Origin: Capitulum mitella
Lineage: Eukaryota; Arthropoda; Thecostraca; Pollicipedomorpha; Pollicipedidae
Reading direction: 5' to 3'
Assembly (NCBI GenBank): GCA_030062745.1
Contig: CP099841.1
Location: 20,463,398 to 20,527,397, forward strand
DNA length: 64,000 nucleotides
Shown: positions 1 through 11,013 of the stretch, piece by piece
How positions within the stretch are numbered: position 1 is the first letter of the stretch
Layout: each line of letters opens with the position of its first letter
Translations under genes and position numbers: made by a program
Notes under the pieces: model-generated
The model's database searches: none
Told to the model about the DNA's origin: nothing
Seen by the model: only the letters and a program-made list of their open reading frames with translations

Positions 1-989
1 AGCCCACTGCATGAAACCGAGAAACGGCCTGGAGCTCAAGGACTGTTATTAATAAAGTCTAGGTAAATGTACCAATAAATAGGAAAAAGTCCGCAGATGC
101 CGAAACGCGGCTAATTTCACTGCTTTGTTCAATATACAAGCCAAAACGACGAGTTAAGGCCACGACGATTTCCACACCGATTGACGGCGGACACCGTAGA
201 CGAACGCGGTACGTAATCAACATGAACTAATGTTAGAGTTTCTTTATTTTCGCGATATTGGCCTTTCCATGTAATATTTCTTTATCTTAGTGGTGTTTTT
301 AATGATTTCTCATAATAAAATTTTGGAAAAATTAAGTAGTTATCAATCTGCATAGTTGACGGAGCTTTATTTACGAAAGTGGATTTTTTTCCACAATGCG
401 CATTTTTTAAAACTTTTTGAACTTCTTGGTATTACTCGTAACTGTGCGAGCCAATCCTGACATTTTCCACCCCTTCTGAGCAATTCATCGCCGATTTTGA
501 CGGCGGTGCATTTGGACTCATAATAGTTATTCGTGACCTTACCTCAGGTCAATGGCTGGAAGTTATTGGTACTTGTCCAATGACGGCAAATGAATGTCCG
601 CATGGCCTTATGTTAAGAATGTTATACAAACGTCCGTCAAATTCCGAAAAAACGACGACATACCTTAAAAACGCCGTTGGCCTTAGGTAAATGGCCCGGA
701 AAACTCCGAAAAATCTGAGACAGCAGATCTGTTGCATCCATCAAGGTTTCTGACCCCGGAAAGTTTTATTGTGACATCATGTTTTCCGAAAAAGTTCCAA
801 GGTACTAAATTTTTGGACATGGGTTCACTTGACCTGACCTGAAACGAAAAATTTACCACAAGGCGTAAAAATAATCACGCAAAAGGTGCGCAAAGTTTTG
901 TGACGCTGCCTTTGTTCGTTCTATAGCAATCTTGAAAAAACCTCGGGGGGGGGGGGCTAACCGCCTTCCCCCAGTCGGGGGCGGGTTAA
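1..989 (+). mobile_element. Family A TTAA element, copy 1 (cut by window start)
   Basis: This non-coding repeat aligns by eye with 31065-32324 and 56256-57469 and, inverted, with 59751-60977. Shared landmarks, in order, are a segment about ATGAAACCGAGAAACGGCC, a stretch reading TTCAATATACAAGCC, a block with GTGACCTTACCTCAGGTCAA, and an end with a G-run, a C-run and CGGGTTAA. The right TTAA is at 986-989. The left end lies outside the window. No reading frame is shared between copies, so it is a non-autonomous element. TTAA targets and CCC-starting ends are typical of piggyBac-type transposons; assignment to that superfamily is inference. Confidence 0.75.
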
Positions 990-1721
990 CTCGTACAAGG
1001 AGGCTCAGTGTCGAAGAACGAAGCTGTGGAATATTCAAGCGAAACCGAGTCATCGCAACAGTTAAATCTGTTCAGGTCGTTCAGCCCACAGTCTTCCAGA
1101 GGTAGTTACGGACAGTCCAGAGGAAGGTAACAACCGTGTCCTCGATGCACGTGGTGCAGAGTCAGATTTACTTCTGTAGGAAGTAAAGATTGTTCACCTA
1201 TGTCTCTGACGAGGGGGGCGATTACCACACCGCCCCCTGGTCTATTTTATAATGAAGACATGGTGACGAAATAAAAACGAGTGCACGGCCTGTCTCTGCT
1301 TCATACGAATTTCACCTGGTTTAACCTCGTCACACGACCTCTCAGAACACCGCGTGCGGCAGAGTTTTCTGCTTGGAGTGATAGTTTGACTACTGGCGAC
1401 CTCGTTTGTGCCAATTTTCTCTTTGTCCAATACTCCTCTTTTCACAAGCTCTCCTAGCCGATTCTTCGTTCATTCGTCAGACACACAGAGCTTCCACTTT
1501 CGCCACCTATACTCTTGATGTCAAGCACTGACCACTCACAGCGCTAGCACTTCACTATGTCAGGAGCGTCATGCTGACCGTCAGCCACCATATGCTGTCC
1601 CGGATCGACAGCACTTGCTGTACATCGACAGATCGATACATCGATAGACCGAGCGAAAACCACCCCAGCTTATAAACTACCTACGAAGAGAAATGATGAA
1701 ACGGGATGTTGTAAGTATGAT

Positions 1722-3862
1722 TAGGGATGCACCGGATATCCGGTCCGGCAGGAAATCCGGCCGGATATCTGAGATTATCCGGTATTTGGTGCCCGGGCGG
1801 ATAATTCTGTGATCCGGGCAGATATTGTTGGACATCTGACCTTCCAGTATACGATCGAGACGTTCTTATGTCTGCCTACAAAACCGTTTCAGGAACAACG
1901 TGCCTTGTTATATTAGACTGTCAGTGTACCTGCCAGTTCCAAGGTCTGTTTGGAGCAATACTTTTTCTTCTTAGTTCGAAAGGATTGAGACATAATTGCC
2001 AAGAGTGGGACTCAAGCTCAGAGCAGTGCAACAACAGCCAGCATATTCTCAATTGCCCATTTCGTGGCGTATCATCTCCCTATTTTCCAAACATTTTATT
2101 TGTCTCAAATACTCTTGGACAAATGCATTAACCCTCGCCTGTATATAGGGGAAATGGTGCAACCCCCCTGAGGTTTTCCGGAGATAACTTCCAAACAATC
2201 TGTTCGGTTCATCTGAAACTTGGTATACCTTTTGGGGCATTCTTTCTGCATCTCACGGTGATTTTGTTTTCTTCTACGTTGCCATGGTAACGAGCTATGG
2301 CGTCGTAACGGGAACCATGTCAGCCGTTTTCACGCGCCGTCGCGGACGGCTTGCAACGGCCTCAGTTTTGTCTCACTGGAGGACGATTGGAGCGCACAAA
2401 CACAGCAAAATATACAGCAATGGGCTCAAAACTGTGTGTTCTCTAAGACTATATATAGACTTCATAAGTTTATGCTCACTGCCGGGACTATCGGGGTGTA
2501 AACTGGGGTCATGAGCTACGGCAAGAAACACGTTACTCTGTATCTTTGGGAAGGCGATAGGAAATAGGTATCGCAAAACAACGTATATATTCGGATTGCT
2601 TGATATCGAAGGAATCGAATGATACAAATCTGATGAAATTCATCTTTTATTTCGCCAAAAAGGAGCGCAGTGTAGCGACGCCTGACTTTTGCTCCGACGG
2701 GCGGGGCGACGTCGGCCGCGGAGTGATGAGTCTGCAAGACCACGGCATGCTTAATTTTGTGTTGGATTTTGTGTTGGATATCAACTCGAAAAACGCTTTT
2801 AAGGCATCAAGTTACGGTTTTCAGCTAATCTGAGGTCATCCATGGTCATTGGCTTCCGATAACCTTATATGACCTAAGATGGCCTTGGATGACCTAAGAT
2901 GACCTTTAAATGTTATTGGACATAGTGTTTGTTAAGTGAGATGCCGCCTTTTACTTCAGCATCTATTATTATCTACAAAAATGCTTCTGTAACTCCGAAA
3001 ACGTATTTCAGGCGACGACCCCGCTTGACAAGGACCGACCTGGCATGACCTGGATCGGACTACATGGGTAAAATACAATTACGTGGTGCAAAGATAGACG
3101 CATGACTGATCGGCAAGCACTGATATATGTTTCATTATATGATCATTCATTCTTTGACATTCATTTGCGGCTAAACTCGAAAAAATACCACTTTCTGCCA
3201 ATTTTTTACCTTTGATCCGACCTGGAAGGTCGTCCGTTGGCTTGAGACCTTAAAGAGGGATACCAGTCGCGAGATCTCGTCATGTGCAACACTGTTTTTT
3301 TGCGACGCTCTAGGACGCACGGTGTGAAAATGGCCGGAGGGTCGTATTAAACCTCCTCCCCCATACGTCCGCGTTATGCAGTAGGCCCTATACGAGCAAG
3401 GGTAAAGGGACAATAAATTGCAATGGACTTGCCTTGGTATTTGTGCAGAATGCTTATAAAGCCTGGTATTCGAGGTCTACCAAGGCGCTATAATGGCATT
3501 CTGCGTGCTTTGGAGCCTTTGTCTTTTGCCTACAGTGAGAGATTGTGAGCTCCGCTATGATCGCTGTGTTCTTTATTGGTTCTTTTTTTACAACGAAACA
3601 TGTGCAGACCTCACGATAGCTGTAAGCGCTAAGTGGAATGATTCACAGACTGCGAATATATTCCTTCATTTCAAATTTCTCAGTTCTTCGGACCTTTCTT
3701 TCCCAGCTCAGTCCTTTGCGTTTCATTTTTCAGCAACAAACAGTAACAGTAGATAAAAACAGGCACCCATAATACCCGGTATCCGGCCGTATATCCGACA
3801 CCTCGATCTGTCATACCTGGTATACGGATGGGTCACGAAAATCCCGTTCCGGTGCATCCCTA
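1722..3862. mobile_element. hAT-type non-autonomous element, copy 1
   Basis: The ends are inverted repeats beginning TAGGGATGCACCGGATATCC on the left and ending ..GGTGCATCCCTA on the right. It is flanked by AGTATGAT (1714-1721) and AGAATGAT (3863-3870), an 8-bp target duplication with one mismatch, the length produced by hAT transposases. Both ends are packed with CCGGATAT-type palindromic motifs, likely transposase-binding repeats. The interior matches the second copy at 23603-26369 on both flanks (for example 1868-2127 against 23750-24015), but it holds a different insertion, the family C element at 2128-3406. No transposase is visible, so it depended on a source elsewhere. Confidence 0.85.
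2128..3406. mobile_element. Family C TTAA element nested in hAT copy 1
   Basis: The left end is TTAACCCTCGCCTGTATA at 2128. The right end, read on the minus strand, is TTTACCCTTGCTCGTATA ending at about 3406, giving imperfect terminal inverted repeats. G-runs and C-runs lie just inside both ends. The second hAT copy shows the empty site: its sequence runs from GCATTAGG straight to ATAAATTG near 24010-24030, while here GCATTAA and GGGACAATAAATTG flank the element. The interior has several AGGTCA/TGACCT motifs (2830-2915). No coding sequence is supported. Confidence 0.75.
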
Positions 3863-4101
3863 AGAATGATATCATATGCAGCCAATTAAGAGGCGTTTTA
3901 CATTCTGGAAGGACTAGGCTTTAACCAATGAACGGGCGTGAGAACCCCTCGGAATTCAAAGAACTGGCTGATGTAAGGTGGACGCAACAGTTCAGAAGTT
4001 TCCGCGGGTGTAAGCTGTCTGAGGGTAGAAAAAGGAAGTATCGGTGAACATTACGGATATGACTCACTTAGTGGCACTGCGGCACGATAAACGTACTTGA
4101 G

Positions 4102-4264
4102 CAGGGGCGCAGCCAGGATTTTGTTAGGGGAGGAGGGAGCTCAGTGTGAACTGAAATCACACAAAAACCACCCACCGAAAAGACGATGTGCCATGGTTTT
4201 CCCAAAAAATGCGGTCCTAAGGGGGGCCCGGGCCCCCAGTGCTTCAGTCCCTTTCTTGCGCCTG
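4102..4264 (+). mobile_element. Short MITE with CAGGGGCGCAGCC ends, copy 1
   Basis: This 163-bp element begins CAGGGGCGCAGCC and ends TTGCGCCTG. It is bracketed by a perfect 10-bp direct repeat, CGTACTTGAG, at 4092-4101 and 4265-4274. The interior includes GAACTGAAATCA and GACGATGTGC, which recur in three other copies (34.06, 38.88 and 40.66 kb). CAG...CTG ends and a target duplication of about 8 bp fit hAT; the superfamily call is inference. Confidence 0.8.
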
Positions 4265-4779
4265 CGTACTTGAGACGTTAATGAGCTTTCAGACAGCTTT
4301 GATTCCTTTCGACGCCGACTCTGGGAGCTAGAGCTGAAGACATCTGGTAGCGCTAGAAAGCCTTCGAAAGCCAAAGATTTTTCAAGGGAAGTCACTAAGA
4401 TTAAGAGAAATTTAGAAAACGCCGAAATCTGAAGGCCTTCGGATACGGGAACTCTAAAGCCATGACGTAAACTTGGTTACGCCGCGAAGGAGAGTACCGC
4501 ATCGTTTGCGACCCCAGCTATCATAGTAGTTTTTTTGGCATTCCGACCAAAAAATCTTGCTTTTGTAGCAGGCGCGTAATCAAGGAAGAGGAGCGGGTCA
4601 TGGCATGGACACTGGAAAGTTAAATCTTCTTTACGACCATAAAGAAAACAGTGTTTCCACAACTCAAAAATAAAATGGCCGAAATCCGAGGAGATTACAT
4701 TTCTGAGGGAGGTTCAGTTTGTTATGGCCCTTGCTTCGCGAAATCTTGGCTAACTCCCCGCTTTTAAGTGGCTTTATTT

Positions 4780-5342
4780 TCAAGCCGACCGATAGCTGTC
4801 GTCAGTGTTTGTTTTCCCTTGGGTCAAGACCAGGTCAATAAAAGGTCACATGTCATTGGCAACCTTTAACACGCTGCAAGGGGACAAAATGATGTTTAAT
4901 CGTTACAGACCAGAGTTCTGACCATTTAAAATGGTAAGAGTCATCATCGTGCCTGGAATCAGCGACAGAAATTACGTCACTGCCAGTTTCCAAGTCATTT
5001 TGAGGTTATGTAATGTCAGTGTAATCACATGGTTCAGGAAAGATCACTGGCCTTTCAAAACCCGCTATGGTGTCGGAAATATGTCAAAAAAATCCTTTTT
5101 CAAAAACCTGACTCAGTGTTTAATTGGACTCTTCCGTAAGACCTCAAAATCTTGCTAAGACCTAGAACAACAGCTTACAACCTTTGGAGAATGACGTCAA
5201 AATTCGGTGACATAACATCACCTGGTATTTTCTTCAACACACGAGACGGATATTGCTAATTTCGGGCTCTTGACGCAGGCTGTTCACCGGTAGTCTAAGA
5301 AAAACGAGGTGCCAGCCACCCCACTCGTCCAGCGAAGGTTAA
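4780..5342 (+). mobile_element. Family D TTAA element, right-end fragment
   Basis: The end at 5339-5342 (GCGAAGGTTAA) and the 100 bases before it resemble the end at 8933: both have GGCTCTTGAC, then AAGAAAAAC, then G-rich and C-rich runs, then TTAA. The inner part (4810-4935, with AGGTCAATAAAAGGTCAC) also resembles 39935-40035. The left end was not found, so the start given is only where similarity begins. Confidence 0.4.
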
Positions 5343-7471
5343 GGTAGCGAACTGCGACGTCGGCGCGTCGCGCGCCTCCTGCGTGCATACGTGTGCGGGC
5401 GGCGTGTTGCATGGCAGCCGTGGGCGCGGCAGCACTGTGTAAGCATCACGCACCGCGAGGCAGCCGCGCCAGACAGCACGGAACGTCGCAGCGCTGCGCC
5501 GCGCAGCTTCCGTGAGTCCAGTGCAGTCCGTCTGTAAGCTCTCCGGAACCTGACCTGAGGGGCCAGAGGGCCTAACTCGCGGCGGCATGGTCAGCAGCTT
5601 GGCGACTGTGGGCGGCTGATATTATTTGTGACATGTCCCGTACCTAGGACTTTATCCTCCCCGTGAGCGGAACGACAGCTCGTTGCACGGTAAGCGGATT
5701 ACTGGTCTCATGCCCCGACCCCACGCCTCCCCACCGCGTTGCATGCGGACCGGATTGTAGCGAGCGCGAGTCTGTTATCCGGACTTTTCGGGAATGCTTC
5801 TGGCGAGATGCTTCACCGCGACAGCACTTGTTGGCCGGCTATTTGCATCGCGTGCCATTGCAACCCAAGTTACGTGAAGCACAATGGCCCGTGTTTTGTT
5901 GGAGGCGAAAGCGATTCGCCGAACCAGTCTTTCATACTGAACTGGCAAAAGCACTTTCAGAGCTAACCGCCAACATAGCCATGTTTCCAAAGACCTGCTG
6001 GGGCGCTTAATCGTCATCAGACTAATACATGGAAAATATTGAAACGTGGTAGAATTTCAAGGGGAAGGCAATCCCAGCCAATCGTCGTCTGTGTCGAGAA
6101 TCACGATAGCCATTCGGCACTGTAGACGAAACAAATAAAAGTGGTGACAAACATGAAGAAAATAGCCACACATGATGAACATTAACGGTCAGAGGTGTAG
6201 GAGCGGATAGGAAGAGCGATGCGGCTATGTTGTCATCTTTTGGATTTACCCGTCGACTTCTTCCATGAAAAGAATTGCCGCAAGATTATCCTTCCTTCAA
6301 GCTATCCTAGATTCTTCACATTCCTCTATCCCAATCAGTGACAGTGCATCGCTGCCACACCTGAAGAGCGAAATGAAGTAACCAACATATGAGAGAAGAA
6401 ATCTTGATGGAGGGTCTACAAGAAAGCTTAGAACACAAAGGTCTGTTATCATCGGAGGTGCCGTTTTGGTCGCCGATGTGTGCGTCGCAGAACAATGCAC
6501 AGTCGCCCCATTTTCTTGTTTCTCTATTATACTAAATTCCGGCATTCTTTCACCGCACTGAACTATCACAGAGGGGATGCGAGATCACTCGTCCCTTTAA
6601 AGGCCGCCAAAACTGTCGTTTTCGTCACGCAAAAGTCGCGACCATAGGACTGGTACCGTGAAATAAACAGCAAGCTACGCAACCCTTCCCGTCCGTCCTG
6701 AGAATTTCCTGGATGCAACTCAGGATCACAGAATATTTTCATCGTTATTCAGATGGCACCAGCACCTCCAGACGCTCTTTTGGGAGTCGACGCAAGCCAG
6801 ATGACTGAAGCTGGTAAATGACTAACTAGTAGGTAAAAACATGTCACAGACATGCTATGTACTGTCACCGTATACTACATATCATATGGTAAATGGTATG
6901 CTGTACCACTGTCACAGTAAAAAAAACCTACAGATCAAATGCATCTGACGATCATGTTTGAAGTGCCTAATGCGTAAAGCAAGACTAAACAAGTTTCCTA
7001 CTACATCGTAGAATTAAAGGAAAACGGTAAACATCAGAGACACATTCTGTCACCTAAGATCGTTATCGCAGTTCTCTACGACCAACACAGAGGCTTTTTT
7101 ACCGAACAGCTGGCTTGCAACGAGCGTGGGATTGTGACCAACAGGCGTCACTTGTCACTTGCCACTTGCTAAAGGATTATTATATGGCACCATTATATAT
7201 GGCACCATTAAGGGCCGTGGATCTGACAATGGTTTGGTGGGGAAACATGCATTTCAAAATTATGCCTAAAGAAGATGCCAGGCGCATATTGTGCAACGCG
7301 AAGTTACGGAATGATGTACACTGCGATGACCAGTGACCACAGCGAGGTGTTAGCGCTGCTTACATGGCTGATCGTATGATCGTGTTAGGTCTTGGTGGTT
7401 TGTTCATGTATAGTTGTTTTTCCTGTTAGGTCCTTGGCTATCGGTCGGTGTCCACATCCCCTGACGTAGAC
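5343..7471. other. No supported gene; GC-rich patch at 5300-5750
   Basis: The first 400 bases are CpG-rich (for example GACGTCGGCGCGTCGCGCGC around 5358) and could be a promoter or exon of an unseen gene. Open frames here (5295-5588 minus, 5663-6010 plus) have no recognisable domain and no splice context I could defend. From 5760 to 7470 the sequence is ordinary AT-rich intergenic DNA. A short local duplication of TATATGGCACCATTA lies at about 7180-7210. Confidence 0.5.
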
Positions 7472-8933
7472 TTAACGCAGTTCGTAATCGGCTCTGCCCC
7501 GAACGGCGGTGTCACCCCTCCAAAAAAAAAACCTTCATAGATTGATAGTTTTAGACGTTGGGATTCACAAGGAACAGAAGCAACACGGCCCTCCATGATG
7601 TTGCAAGTGGCATGCAGGAAAGTGGACCAGAAAAACAAGTTACTGATATCCCGAAAACAGTTCATTCATACCGTGAGCCTTAATGACAAAAACCGTGTGG
7701 CAGGAAATATAATGTTTTCATGATGGATGCATTTTTGATGTTCCAACAACAGCAGCCGAGTTTATGATAATAAGGCAAAGGTACGTCAAGGTTACAAATC
7801 TGCAGAACTATCGACCACGAAGGAAGCTACAAATTGAGCTATTGAGCGACAAAAATGCGGTAGGTAGTTGTGCAATGGCTGGGATGCCATTGACCACCGC
7901 TGCACACATCTGCTTCATAAAACCTGTTTTCGCGTTATGATCGCGTCATCCGCATTCGAAAGGTGGTAATAGTCTTTTTTGTTTCTTTGAAACGTGTAAA
8001 ATCATTCTTTTGTATGACAGCATCAGCCGATCAGCGTGATTATCTATACTCTGCAGCCCCTCTAGAGCTTCTCATTGAAACACAATCACCCAATAACCCT
8101 CCACTGCAGCGTGGTGGGACACGGGACGTGGCCATGGATGAACTGCGGCGACGCGGCTTAACCGGACAGCGATGGCGCAACAGTATTTTCTGAGGACTCG
8201 AATCAGCAACTACTACAGGCTGACACTGCTCGTAAAGAATGAGAATCCGGCACCAGGATTAGTGTCGTTTCGTTCTAAAGTGATTGGAATACAATCTTAA
8301 TATATCCGGGACGAGACGCGTGAGTCGGTGTGGGTAGAAGAAATGAGGAATTATTTCACCACCGGTTTGCCAACAAATTCGATCACAGTACCAAGGTCGC
8401 TGGCGACGCCTCTGGCTGGCTTTGATTACTCTACGACTGCAGTGCACACGATTAAAATGGCCACTGATATATTCAATGCATCCATAATGGCCACATAACT
8501 ATAAGATCACGATTAACGCTGCGACGACTTTATACACTCATTCGTATCCAGCCACGACGAGTAAGGCCAGTGAAATGTCAGATAACATGATCATATTTAA
8601 TGAGTGTCAGGGCCAAAAACTATGTGTATTATCAAAGACTAGAATTCTAGAGACGGTTAGAGACGGCTTCCATTGCTGAAATATATATATATATAGAATT
8701 AAAAAATGTCTCAAGACCGGTTCACAAGCATTGCAAGATCATACAAGGTCAGTAACCTCAGCTGACCTTGCAAGTCACTGACATTTCAAAGTTCGTTAAC
8801 ATATTTTTTGAAACATGAAGAAAGTTTGTATCGTCAGCTATTTCAAATTTCAGGCTCTTGACACGGGCCTTCCACAACGTAAGAAAAACCACGTGGGGGG
8901 AGGGGTGACAACCTCTCATCGTGCGAGGGTTAA
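7472..8933. mobile_element. Possible complete family D TTAA element
   Basis: The right end is clear: a G-rich run, ACCTCTCATCGTGCGAGGG and TTAA at 8930-8933, related to 5200-5342. The proposed left end is TTAACGCAG at 7472, supported mainly by GTCACCCCTCC about 40 bases inside, which matches the minus strand of the right end (GTCACCCCTCCCCCC), each followed by ACCTTC or a similar run. The pairing is suggestive, not proven, and 1.46 kb is longer than the other families. No coding sequence was recognised. Confidence 0.4.
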
Positions 8934-9795
8934 TGTGCGGCTTCCTCCGTCACTGATATCGTGGAAAATCAAAGTCGGCAGTCAAACCTTCGACGATGAC
9001 CCCGAACGCTAACGATAAAAGGAAGCGGCAAGCCGAGGAATCGCGTCGTTAAGTACTCCGGGAGTCTGGCTCAGGGACGGATGTGGCCGCAGATTGTGGC
9101 AGATAATTTTCAGCCGCTGTATTTGGAGACCTCGGGATGTTCACCGGCATTTCACACACTTCGAGGCAAAGGGATATGCGCTCCGAGGTTTAATGCTCAT
9201 CAAAAAATGTTGCAAGACAAATGGATGGACTTTTATTCGTGGCTGACTTCGACAGATAACGGGACTCGCAAATGCCGGTCCCATACGCAGAGACTAACAG
9301 AAGACGAAGATTTGTGACCAAAAGCGACGAAAATGGTTCAGAGCTGCAGACGTCTTGTTTCATGTGAATTTCCTCGGGCCATAAAATGCGTACTTTCTTT
9401 CTTCACAAAATATACTGGATGTGAGTAATGCAAAACATGCAAAATATAAAAGAAAACATGGATAATAAAGGCCAGACGAGAAATGGTAACTTTGCACACG
9501 CAAATGTTACAAAAACGTGGTTGTTAATGGCATGTCAACATAAGGTAGTAATAACAAAGTAGGTTGTTACTTTCACAAAGATTAAAAACGCATCATACTC
9601 CTTCATCTGCGAATAACCGGGCTAATTTTTTCCCCTCTGATTTTTCTGACATCATTTCTGAACGACAAATGCCACAGGTCCCAATGTTTCAGTGATTACC
9701 TGAACAGAACAACCTTCACTGGACAAAAAAAACCGACCAGGTCACTATAGGTTATGTCATGAACGTGTCTATGATATAACACTCCTGGTCACCTT
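8934..9795. other. No supported gene
   Basis: There is a short open frame at 9081-9317 (+, 78 codons) with no recognisable motif. The remainder is AT-rich and without repeats I could classify. Confidence 0.5.
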
Positions 9796-11013
9796 TTAAC
9801 CCTATTCCCGGAGGGCTAGACGGTATGGTCGATTCCCGGCAGGCGGGGGGGGCGGATTCGGCCCCCCCCTGAGATCTCGAGAACTACACATCCGATTTCA
9901 TCGCAACAAACGGCAATCGATTTGCTGTGGCGTGAGCTACACTTTTATAAAAAGAAATTTTCAAAATTTTGAAATGTGTGGATACAGGGGGCAAAAATGT
10001 CAAAATGGGGGGTACTTTTGCACTTTTTATAACTCCGTTGTTTATCGACCGATTTCAATGAAACTGGCATGAATCGAGAGATTATGGATAGGGCTTTTAA
10101 CATGGGTACATATATTGAAATTTTGAGAAAATGCATGGGCGTTCACAGGGTTTCAAAAATAGAAGGATTAGTTTTCTAACAACTGAATGAACAAAAGAGG
10201 CAAAAACACTTTTTTGGCTACTGCTAGTCATGTTATGCTAAAGAAGTACAAATCGCATTACAATGTTTGTATAATGTTAGCATAGGCGGTGCCAGGGACA
10301 TGAAAAAGGGGAAACTGTCATGGTCACACGTTCTTCAGATCAACTTGTGACCTTTGACCTTAAATGGCCTCCAGTGACCTTGGGGTCGCCTGGAATGATG
10401 TCGTGTGCATTTAATATTATCTGTAAACGTTTTCAACCATGTAAATTCACTCTATTTCAAAAATTTCATTTTATGGCTATTGCGATATAGGGTACGCGCA
10501 CTGACATTTTAGGTCATAGCTCCGTGACCCGACCTGATATCAAGCTGAAACTTGGTACACAAGTAGAGGGCATCTTTCTACGTCATACATATTCCGGGTT
10601 TGGCATTTGGAAAAACGGCGCCGAATTTATTGCGAAAAAACAAATTTTGACTTTTGACCTTGACCTGACCTTGTAACGTGACCTCAGATTAACAAAATTA
10701 AGTCTGCACATTTCCGAACTATTAAGCTGTACATCCATATAAAGGTTTAAGTTCTATCTTAAAAACTCTGCTTTGGGCAGACATTTTCCTTTTACCCTCA
10801 ACATGGCCAAAAATGGCCTGATGTGCCTCCCAAAAACGTTGCCTGACTCCGCCCCTGCGTAAAATAGAATTTCGAAATTTTGTGACGGCACGTAGAAAAA
10901 ATAGCTAGGAAAAGTGACCAAGTTTCGTGAAGCTGCGTAAAAAAGCCTGGAATTGGCAAGCAAAAAACCCGAGGGGGGGCGGATTCATCCCCCCCTGCCG
11001 GGAATAGGGTTAA
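9796..11013. mobile_element. Family B TTAA element, complete copy
   Basis: This 1,218-bp element has the cleanest ends in the window: TTAACCCTATTCCCGG at the left and CCGGGAATAGGGTTAA at the right, perfect inverted repeats of 16 bp including the TTAA target. Just inside each end is a G-run, a short AT-containing spacer and a C-run (about 9845-9870 and 10973-10996), each able to fold into a GC hairpin. The interior has TGACCT/AGGTCA motifs at 10345-10390 and 10500-10690. There is no shared open frame. Related copies are at 53130-54344 and, partial, at 27777. Confidence 0.88.
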
